NCBI GenBank assembly: GCA_963761325.1
Contig: CAVXGZ010000002.1
Span: 496,001 to 560,000, forward strand
Direction of reading: 5' to 3'
Source of the DNA: Streptantibioticus_C sp963761325
Lineage (GTDB): Bacteria; Actinomycetota; Actinomycetes; Streptomycetales; Streptomycetaceae
Length of the DNA stretch: 64,000 bases
The position numbers and the translations under genes were made by a program. The notes under the pieces are model-generated. The model was not told the DNA's origin, did not search any database, and saw nothing but the letters and a program-made list of their open reading frames with translations. Positions 57,001 to 64,000 of this stretch are shown piece by piece. Positions within the stretch are counted from its first letter, which is position 1; every line of letters starts with the position of its first letter.

Positions 57001-60000
57001 CGCTGCGCCTCCTTCAACTGGTCGACCAGCACGGCCAGTTCGGTCACGGTCGGGTGGTCGAACAGCGCCGAGATCGGCAACTGGGTGCCCATCTGCGTGC
57101 GCACCCGGGAGATCAGCTGGACGGCCACCAGGCTGTCCCCGCCGGCGTCGAAGAAGTCGTCCTCCGCGCTCACCCCGTCGCCGAGCACCTCGCGCCACAG
57201 CACCAGCAGGTCGTCGCTGGTCCGGGTCAGCAGCGCCACGCCGGAGGGGATCGTCGCGGTCAACGGAGCCGCAGCCGGAACCGGTGCGAGCACCGGTGCC
57301 GGCGCGGCGGCCGGGACCGGGACGGGTGCGGGTGCCGGTGCGGGGGTCGGGGTGGTGGGTGTGGCGTTGGTGTTGATCTGGTCGATGAGGGTGGCGAGTT
57401 CGGTGACGGTGGGGTGGTCGAAGAGGGCGGAGATGGGGAGTTGGGTGTCGAGGTGGTTGCGGATGCGGGAGATGAGTTGGACGGCGATGAGGCTGTCGCC
57501 TCCGGCGTCGAAGAAGTCGTCGTCGGTGGTGACGTCGTCGCCGAGCACCTCGCGCCACAGCGCGAGGAGTTCGTCGGCGGTGCGGGAGGCGGTCGCGGCC
57601 GGCGCGAGCACCGGTGCCGGCGCGGCGGCCGGGGCCGGCTGCGGTGCGACGGCCTCGGGGGCCGGCTTCGGGGCGGCGATGCCCGCGACGGCCGCCGCGG
57701 TGACGCCCGCCGCACGGGCCAGCTTGCGGGAGAGCCCCTCGGTCGTGACGACCACCTGCGGGCCGAGGTCGGTGCCGAGCAGCGCGCGCAGCAGGCGGGC
57801 GCCCTCGGCGGTGGTCAGGGCGTTGTCGACCACCGGGCGCGGCCGGTCCGCGCGGGCCGGGGCCGGAGCCGGGGCCGCAGCGCCGCCGTTCGCCGAGGCC
57901 GCCGCGGCGGTGCTGGAGCGCACCAGGGCCGCGTCGACGATCCGCATGCCGAAGCCGGTGATCTCCACCAGCACCCGGCCGTCGGGGGCGAGCAGCGTGA
58001 TGTCGCGGACCAGCATCCGGCGGCCGTCCTTGCCGGTGGGCCGCACGTGCGCGTGGAAGCGGGACGGCAGCGGCCCGTGCACCACGACGCTGCGGTAGTT
58101 GAAGGGCAGCGCGCGGATGTCGCCGGTGCGGACCGCGAACGCCGTGCCGCCGTCCAGCAGCGCGGGGTGCAGCCCGAACTCCTCCAGGTCGGCGGCGTAG
58201 CGGCCGGGCAGTTCGATGTCCACCAGCGTCTCGCCGCCGCCCTCGTGCACCGCGGTGACGTTGCGCCAGCGCGGGCCGCCGAAGACCAGGCCCTCGCTGG
58301 CGTCGTACGCGGGCGTCTCCACCTGCTCGGCGCAGCGGGCGCGCAGCGCGGCCACGTCGACGGCCGGAGCGGCCGGGACGGCGGCGACCCGGGTGGTGCC
58401 GGAGGCGTGCACCGTCTCGCCGTCCTCGCCGGTGGTGGTCACCTCGAAGCGCCAGCCGTCGCCCTCGGGCGCCAGGCGGACCAGGATCTCCCGGGTGCCG
58501 GCCACCACGATGGGCGTGGTGAACATCAGGTCGCCGACCTCGACCGTGCCGGTCGTGCCGGGGCGGGCCGCGAGCGCGGCGGCCCGGGCGATCTCCAGGT
58601 ACGCGGTGCCGGGCAGGACCGCGGCGCCGCCGATGCGGTGCTCGTCCAACGGCCACATGTCCTGGTCGAGTTCGGTGCGGAACTCCACGACGCCGCCGGC
58701 GCTCTCGGTGCGCCGGTGCAGCAGCGGGTGGATCCGCGCGGCGGCCGTCGCCCGGCGGCCGCGCGCACCGCTCTGCAGCGAGCGGAAGCCGGCCGACGCC
58801 GAGGTGGAGTTGTCGACCGCCATGCCGACCTCGGCCCAGGAGGGCCAGTTGACGGCGAGGGTGCGGCCGCGCCGGGAGCGCTGGTGGGCGAAGGCATCCA
58901 GGAAGGCGTTGGCGGCGGCGTAGTCCGACAGGCCGAACTCGCCGGTCACCGAGGCGACCGAGGAGAACAGCACGAAGAAGTCGACGTCGCCGCAGAGTTC
59001 GTCGAGCAGCAGCGTGCCGGTGACCTTCGGCGCCAGCACGGCCCGCGCGGTGGCGGGGTCCTTCAGCGCGAGGATGCCGCCGCCGGCGACCCCCGCGGAG
59101 TGCACCACGCCGGCCACCTCGCCGAGTTCGTCGCGCACCCGGCGCAGCGCCGCGGTCATCGAGTCGCGGTCCGCCACGTCGGCGGCGAGCGCCAGCACGG
59201 TGCTGCCGCCCTTCTCCAGGTCCCGCACCGCGCGCACGGCGTCCACCAGAGCGGGCGCGCTCGCCGGGTCGGTGAGCACGTCGGCCCACCGCTCCCGCGG
59301 CGGCAGTCCGCGGCGGCCCAGCAGCGCCAGCCGCACCGGCGCCACCGAGGCCAACTCCCGTGCTGCCACCAGCCCGAGCGCGCCGAGGCCGCCGGTGACG
59401 ACGTAGGTGCCGCCGGCCCGCACCAGGTCGGCGAACGGCCGGGCGTCCGGCTCCTGGACGGCGACCGGGGCGGGCAGCCAGCGCCGCGCACCGCGCAGCG
59501 CGACCTGGGCCGGCCCGTCCGGGTCGGCCAACTCGGCCAGTACGGCGGCCTGTCGCGTGCTCGCTCCGGCGTCCACCACCCGGGTGGTCAGCGTCTCGGA
59601 CTCCTTGCCGGCCGCCGAGAGCAGTCCGGTGACGGTGGCGCGCACCGGCACCAGGGCGTCGTCGCCGGAGACGTCCCACACGCCGCGGGCCAGCGCGGTC
59701 AGCCGCACGTCGCGGCCCAGGCAGGTGTCGCCGATCGCCCGGACCAGGTGGACCAGGGTGGTGAAGTCGGCGCGCTGCCAGCGGTCCGCGAGGTCGCAGG
59801 CCGGCTCGTCCGCCGGGTCGGCCAGCCAGCAGGCGACGACCTCCAGCGCCTCGCCGCCCTCGCCGGCCGCGGCGGCGATCAGCGTGCGCAGCGCGGCCGG
59901 GTCGGCCGCTTCGCCGTCGCCCGGCGTGAGCGCCGCGGCGGTCACCGAGGCACCCCGGGCGCGCAGCGCGTCGGCGAGCCGATCGGCCTCGGCGGCGCCG

Positions 60001-62825
60001 TCGGACAGCAGCAGCCAGCGCCGACCGGCCGGCCGGTCGGCCGTGCCGCCGGCGGCCGGGGCGGCCAGCCGCCAGCCGGGCACGGTGAGCCGGTCGTCCT
60101 CGGCGGGCGCGGCGGCCGGCGCGACCACCGCGGGTGCGGGCGCGGCGGGCACCGGCAGCGGCGCCGGGTCCGGGTCGATCCAGTAGCGCTTGCGCTCGAA
60201 CGGGTACTCCGGCAGCGCCACCTTGCGGCCCGCGCCGCCCAGCACGGCCTGGTCGAGCGCGTACCGGTCGACGGGCACGCCCATCTCCCACATCGTGCCG
60301 ACCGCGTCCAGCAGCACGCGGACGCTGTCGCGCTCCTGGCCGCGGCGCGGCGCGAGCGGCAGCACCGTGCGCCGGGCGCCGCGCACCTCGGGCAGCCGCC
60401 GCAACTGCGCGGTCAGGCTCTGGCCCGGGCCCACCTCGACGAGCAGCAGCGACTCGTCGGCCAGCAGCGTCGCGACGCCGTCGGCGAAGCGGACCGTGCC
60501 GCGCAACTGGCGTGCCCAGTAATCGGGATCGGCCGCCTCCTGCCCGGTCATCCAGGTGCCGGTGAGGTTGGCGGCCAGCGGGATCCGCGGCTCGCCCAGC
60601 CCGATGCCGGCCACCGCCTCGGCCAGCTCGCGGCCGGCCGGCTCCACCAGCCGGGAGTGGAAGGCGTGCGAGGTGCGCAGCCGGGTGGAGCGGTGGCCGA
60701 GCCCGGCCAGCGCGGTCTCCACCCGCTCGACGGCCTCCACCGTGCCGGACAGCACGCACGCCTTCGGCCCGTTGACGACGGCCAGTTCGGTCTCGGCCAG
60801 CCACGGTCCCAGCTCGTCCGGGCCGAGCGGCACCGCGATCATCGCGCCCGGCTCGGTGGCCTGCACCAGCCGGCCGCGCTCGGCTATCAGGCGCAGCGCG
60901 TCGTCCACCTCGAAGATCCCGGCCACCGTCGCGGCCACCAGCTCGCCCACGCTGTGGCCCAGCACGGCGGACGGCGCCAGTCCGAAGGAGGCCAGCAGCT
61001 CGGCCATCGCCCACTCGACGGCGAACAGCGCGGGCTGCGCGACCGCGGTCTGGCGCAGCGTCAACTCGGCCTGCTCGTCGTCCGGTTGCGCGTCGATCAG
61101 CAACGTGTGCAGATCGGCGTCGAGTTCGCCGCGCAGCACGCCCAGGCAGTGGTCGAGCGCGGCGGCGAAGACCGGCTGGGTGGTGTACAACTCCCGTGCC
61201 ATGCCCGGGTACTGGGCGCCCTGGCCGGGGAAGACGAAGGCCACCGGCCGCTCGGAGCGCACCGGCTCGCCCTCCTGCGGCCCGTCGGCGATCGCGGTGA
61301 GCCTGGCGATCGCGTCGTCCACGTCGGTGGCGGTCAGCGCGGTGCGGTGCGGCAGCGAGCGGCGTCCGGCCAGCAGGGTGTGCGCCACGTCGCAGAGCCG
61401 CTCGTCCTCGTCGGTGAGGTGCGCGGCCAGCCGTTCGGCCCCGGCGGCCAGCGCGGCCGGGGTGCGGCCGGACAGGGTGAGCAGCACCGGACCGTCCACC
61501 GCGGCCGCGGGCTGCGGCTCGGGGGCCTGCTCCAGCACGATGTGCGCGTTGGTGCCGCCGATGCCGAACGAGCTGACACCGGCCCGGCGCGGCTGCCCGT
61601 CGCCGCGCCACAGCTCGGTCTCGCCGGTCACCCGGAACGGCGTGTCGGCGAAGTCGATCCGCGGGTTGGGGCTGCGGTAGTGCACGGTGCCGGGGATGAC
61701 ACCCGTCCGGACCGCGAGGACCGCCTTGATCAGGCCGGCGATGCCGGCCGCCGGGCCGAGGTGCCCGATGTTGGACTTGACCGAGCCGAGCACGCAGTAC
61801 TGGCTGGCGTCGGTGAAGCGCCGGAAGGCCCGGGTCAGCGCCTCGACCTCGATCGGGTCGCCCAACTGGGTGGCGGTGCCGTGCCCCTCGACGTAGCCGA
61901 TGGTGGCCGGGTCCAGGTCGGCCATCGCCAACGCCTCCGCGACGGTGGCGAGTTGGCCCTCCACGCTGGGCGCGGTGAAGCCCGCCTTGCGCGATCCGTC
62001 GTTGCCGATCGCCGAGCCGCGCAGCACCGCGAGGACCGTGTCGCCGTCCGCCTGGGCGTCCACCAGCCGCTTGAGCACGACCGCGCCGACCCCGCTGCCG
62101 AACGTGGTGCCGCCCGCCTCGGCGTCGTAGGACCGGCACAGCCCGTCGGGGGAGTAGATGCCGCCGGGCACGTGGCGGTAGCCGAGCCCGTAGGGCATCT
62201 CGACCTCGACGCCGCCGGCCACCGCCACGTCGCACTCGCCGCCCGCGATGGCCTGGCAGGCCAGGTGCACGGCGACCAGCGAGGTGGAGCAGGCGGTGGC
62301 GACGGTCATCGCCGGCCCGTCGAGGCCGAGCTTGTAGGACGCGAGCGTGGTGATGTAGTCGGTGTGGTTGGTGGTCTGGATGCCCACCTCGCCGTAGGTG
62401 CGCACCGCGGCGGCGTTGCGCCGCACGTTCAGGTCCGCGTAGCGGTTGGTGGCGCCGCCGCCGTAGACGCCGATGCGCTGGCGGTCCGAGGACGGGTCGC
62501 AGCCGGCGTTCTCCAGCGCGGAGTGCACCGTCTCCAGGAACAGCCGCTGCTGCGGGTCGCGGGCCTGCGCCTCCCGCTCGCTCATCCCGAACAGCGGCGC
62601 GTCGAAGTACTCCATCAACGGCACCAGCGGCGCCGCCTTGACGTAGGCCGGGTCGGCCAGGTCCTCGGCGGACACCCCGAGGGCGAGCAACTGCTCGTCG
62701 GTGAACCGGGTCACGCAGTCCCTGACCGCCACCAGGTTCGACCAGAATTCGGCGACGTTCTCGGCGCCGGGGAATCTCCCGGCGAGCCCGATGACGGCGA
62801 TGCCGTCCAGCGCAGGCTCCTGCAT
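56997..62825 (-). CDS. Type I modular polyketide synthase, KS-AT-KR-DH-ACP-ACP
   Basis: 1942 residues. KS: TACSTSL (active Cys) near residue 175, with the two His in EGHGTAT and SNIGHLG. AT: FPGQGAQY near 533 and GHSVGEL near 623. KR: VVTGGLGALG near 1140 with catalytic SSVASVTG and DYAAANAFLDAF. DH: DEHRIGGAAVLPG (HxxxGxxxxP) near 1392 and HPALLDGG. Two ACPs (GGDSL near 1772 and 1890) follow with nearly identical cores. KR before DH is not the usual bacterial modular order. There is no ER and no TE, so one module would give an enoyl product. AAGGAG lies 6 bases before the ATG at 62825; a GTG at 62870 overlapping the transporter stop is the alternative. Confidence 0.93.
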   Translation of the reverse strand: MQEPALDGIAVIGLAGRFPGAENVAEFWSNLVAVRDCVTRFTDEQLLALGVSAEDLADPAYVKAAPLVPLMEYFDAPLFGMSEREAQARDPQQRLFLETVHSALENAGCDPSSDRQRIGVYGGGATNRYADLNVRRNAAAVRTYGEVGIQTTNHTDYITTLASYKLGLDGPAMTVATACSTSLVAVHLACQAIAGGECDVAVAGGVEVEMPYGLGYRHVPGGIYSPDGLCRSYDAEAGGTTFGSGVGAVVLKRLVDAQADGDTVLAVLRGSAIGNDGSRKAGFTAPSVEGQLATVAEALAMADLDPATIGYVEGHGTATQLGDPIEVEALTRAFRRFTDASQYCVLGSVKSNIGHLGPAAGIAGLIKAVLAVRTGVIPGTVHYRSPNPRIDFADTPFRVTGETELWRGDGQPRRAGVSSFGIGGTNAHIVLEQAPEPQPAAAVDGPVLLTLSGRTPAALAAGAERLAAHLTDEDERLCDVAHTLLAGRRSLPHRTALTATDVDDAIARLTAIADGPQEGEPVRSERPVAFVFPGQGAQYPGMARELYTTQPVFAAALDHCLGVLRGELDADLHTLLIDAQPDDEQAELTLRQTAVAQPALFAVEWAMAELLASFGLAPSAVLGHSVGELVAATVAGIFEVDDALRLIAERGRLVQATEPGAMIAVPLGPDELGPWLAETELAVVNGPKACVLSGTVEAVERVETALAGLGHRSTRLRTSHAFHSRLVEPAGRELAEAVAGIGLGEPRIPLAANLTGTWMTGQEAADPDYWARQLRGTVRFADGVATLLADESLLLVEVGPGQSLTAQLRRLPEVRGARRTVLPLAPRRGQERDSVRVLLDAVGTMWEMGVPVDRYALDQAVLGGAGRKVALPEYPFERKRYWIDPDPAPLPVPAAPAPAVVAPAAAPAEDDRLTVPGWRLAAPAAGGTADRPAGRRWLLLSDGAAEADRLADALRARGASVTAAALTPGDGEAADPAALRTLIAAAAGEGGEALEVVACWLADPADEPACDLADRWQRADFTTLVHLVRAIGDTCLGRDVRLTALARGVWDVSGDDALVPVRATVTGLLSAAGKESETLTTRVVDAGASTRQAAVLAELADPDGPAQVALRGARRWLPAPVAVQEPDARPFADLVRAGGTYVVTGGLGALGLVAARELASVAPVRLALLGRRGLPPRERWADVLTDPASAPALVDAVRAVRDLEKGGSTVLALAADVADRDSMTAALRRVRDELGEVAGVVHSAGVAGGGILALKDPATARAVLAPKVTGTLLLDELCGDVDFFVLFSSVASVTGEFGLSDYAAANAFLDAFAHQRSRRGRTLAVNWPSWAEVGMAVDNSTSASAGFRSLQSGARGRRATAAARIHPLLHRRTESAGGVVEFRTELDQDMWPLDEHRIGGAAVLPGTAYLEIARAAALAARPGTTGTVEVGDLMFTTPIVVAGTREILVRLAPEGDGWRFEVTTTGEDGETVHASGTTRVAAVPAAPAVDVAALRARCAEQVETPAYDASEGLVFGGPRWRNVTAVHEGGGETLVDIELPGRYAADLEEFGLHPALLDGGTAFAVRTGDIRALPFNYRSVVVHGPLPSRFHAHVRPTGKDGRRMLVRDITLLAPDGRVLVEITGFGMRIVDAALVRSSTAAAASANGGAAAPAPAPARADRPRPVVDNALTTAEGARLLRALLGTDLGPQVVVTTEGLSRKLARAAGVTAAAVAGIAAPKPAPEAVAPQPAPAAAPAPVLAPAATASRTADELLALWREVLGDDVTTDDDFFDAGGDSLIAVQLISRIRNHLDTQLPISALFDHPTVTELATLIDQINTNATPTTPTPAPAPAPVPVPAAAPAPVLAPVPAAAPLTATIPSGVALLTRTSDDLLVLWREVLGDGVSAEDDFFDAGGDSLVAVQLISRVRTQMGTQLPISALFDHPTVTELAVLVDQLKEAQR
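57010..57560 (-). repeat. Tandem acyl-carrier-protein domains with different codon style
   Basis: The two ACP cores share most residues (FFDAGGDSL, then AVQLISR, PISALFDHPTVTEL). The first (about 57355-57540) is written with GTG, TTG and GGT-type bases at wobble positions, while the second (about 57005-57185) uses the C/G-ending style of the gene. Confidence 0.75.
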
Positions 62826-62866
62826 GGTGTGCTCCTTGGCTGATGCTGGGGTGGCGGGGGAGGTGT

Positions 62867-64000
62867 TCACCGGTCACCGCCTTGCGCGGCGGCCTTGCGG
62901 CGGGCGGGTTGCGGCACGGACCGCACGGCCCGGCTGAGGGTTGCGGCGAGCGCGAGCAGCACCATCGCGGCGGCCACCACGAGGATCGTCGTGCGGCCCG
63001 AGAAGTGGTCGAGCAGCAGGCCGCCGGCGAGCGAGCCGAGCGGCAGCGCGCCGAAGGCCACCAGCGTCACGGCCGAGGAGACCCGGCCCTGCAGCTCGTC
63101 CGGGGTGATGCCCAGCCGGTAGACCTCGACCGCGACGTTCCACAGCGGGCCCACGAAGGCGAGTCCGGCGATGGCGGCGCCGATCAGGAACGGCTGCCGG
63201 CTGACGGCGACGAGCGGCACGAGCACCGCCCAGATCCAGTTGGCCGCGATCACCACGGTCGCCAGCGACGCGTTGCGCCGCACCCAGGTGGCGGCCAGCG
63301 AGCCCAGCGCGCCGCCGACCCCGGCCGCCGCGAGCACGTAGCCGATCGCGGTGCCGGAGGCGTGCGCGGCGTGCAGCAGCACGATGACGGCGAGGAACAG
63401 CACCTGGAAGAGCAGGTTGCTGCCCGCCACCAGGAACGTCGCCACCCGCACGAACGGCTGCCGCAGTACCCAGCCGACGCCCTCGCGGATCTCCTGGGTG
63501 GCCCGGGGCCGGGCGCCGGAGCCGGTCGAGGCCGGGGCCTGGCGCTGGAACGGCGCCCGGATCAGGGCGATCGCGGCGAAGGACACCACGTAGCTCAACG
63601 CGTCGACCAGGAACGGCAGTCCGCGCCCGATGCCGATCAGCACACCGCCCAGCGGCTTGCCGAACACCATCGCCGCGCGGTCCCTGGCCTCGCTGCGCGC
63701 GAACGCCACGTCGAGGTCGTCGGGGCGCACCACGTTGCGCACCGCCGCCTGGCCCGCGATGCCGGCCAGCACGGTGGCCGCGCCCTCGACCAGGCAGACG
63801 GCCAGGATGTGCCAGAGCCAGAAGTGCCCGAGCAGCAGGGCGACCGCGATGCTGCCGAGCCCGACGCCGCGGATCGCGTCGCAGGCGAGCATCAGGTGCT
63901 TGCGGTTCATCCGGTCCACCAGCACGCCGGCGTGCAGCGGCAGCATCAGGTTGGGCGCGGTGGCGGCGAAGCCGACCAGTCCGGCCTGGCCGGGCGAACC
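62867..64000 (-). CDS. MFS transporter, 5' end outside window
   Basis: At least 377 residues of a multi-pass membrane protein; the frame runs off the right edge (GSPGQAGLVGFAATAP in the first visible codons). VLVDRMNRKHLM near the visible N terminus is an MFS loop 2-3 motif, and the architecture is that of EntS-like exporters. The stop overlaps an alternative start of the PKS gene, making it the first known gene of the operon. Export of the PKS/NRPS product is the likely role. Confidence 0.88.
   Translation of the reverse strand, partial: GSPGQAGLVGFAATAPNLMLPLHAGVLVDRMNRKHLMLACDAIRGVGLGSIAVALLLGHFWLWHILAVCLVEGAATVLAGIAGQAAVRNVVRPDDLDVAFARSEARDRAAMVFGKPLGGVLIGIGRGLPFLVDALSYVVSFAAIALIRAPFQRQAPASTGSGARPRATQEIREGVGWVLRQPFVRVATFLVAGSNLLFQVLFLAVIVLLHAAHASGTAIGYVLAAAGVGGALGSLAATWVRRNASLATVVIAANWIWAVLVPLVAVSRQPFLIGAAIAGLAFVGPLWNVAVEVYRLGITPDELQGRVSSAVTLVAFGALPLGSLAGGLLLDHFSGRTTILVVAAAMVLLALAATLSRAVRSVPQPARRKAAAQGGDR

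Noticed and set aside
57054..62843. Almost 2000-codon open frame on the + strand opposite the PKS
   Set aside because: Translation is Gly/Arg/His/Val-rich with no known motif. The - strand has every PKS active-site motif in order, so this is a compositional shadow.

Overview
This is very GC-rich actinomycete DNA. Reading frames have strong third-position G/C bias, GTG starts are common, and there are SARP, DUF397/XRE and DGPF-type sigma genes plus a rifamycin-associated element. These point to the Streptomycetaceae (Streptomyces or a close relative); the species cannot be named from the window. No rRNA, tRNA or CRISPR was seen.

Left part (1-19310): one end of a nonribosomal peptide cluster on the + strand. 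It holds a two-module NRPS (C-A-T-C-A-T) cut by the window edge, a two-module terminating NRPS (C-A-T-C-A-T-TE), a cytochrome P450, an MFS exporter, a stand-alone A-T-C NRPS and a TauD-type Fe(II)/2-oxoglutarate dioxygenase. One A domain carries a clear threonine-type code. The P450 and dioxygenase are the likely tailoring or building-block oxidases, and the MFS protein the exporter.

Middle part (19375-41645): genes outside the NRPS cluster. A secreted GH18 chitinase and a GH16 glucanase diverge around DasR-like sites. They are followed by an Smr protein, a secreted lytic-transglycosylase-like protein, VOC and PhzF proteins, an ECF42-type sigma factor with its DGPF partner, an MFS/HxlR divergent pair, an SDR, and a rifampin phosphotransferase behind a perfect rifamycin-associated element. 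Then comes an XRE/DUF397 neighbourhood with tandem duplications and decayed copies, a regulator/membrane-protein pair and a HAD phosphatase.

Right part (about 41.7-64 kb): a second biosynthetic locus. It includes a UbiA-type prenyltransferase, an ArsP-type permease, a LuxR-type regulator, a small secreted peptide, a SARP activator and an ATP-grasp-like protein. On the - strand lies a tightly overlapping operon: MFS exporter, type I PKS (KS-AT-KR-DH-ACP-ACP), a LanB-like lantibiotic dehydratase homologue, an NRPS (A-T-C-A-T) and a type II thioesterase. A LanB homologue inside a PKS/NRPS operon with no visible ribosomal precursor is the most unusual feature here.

A technical point affects the whole window. 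At least nine genes are split by frameshifts, and almost all are restored by removing one inserted base. Each of these genes then becomes a full-length member of its family, so most look like uncorrected sequencing insertions rather than real mutations.
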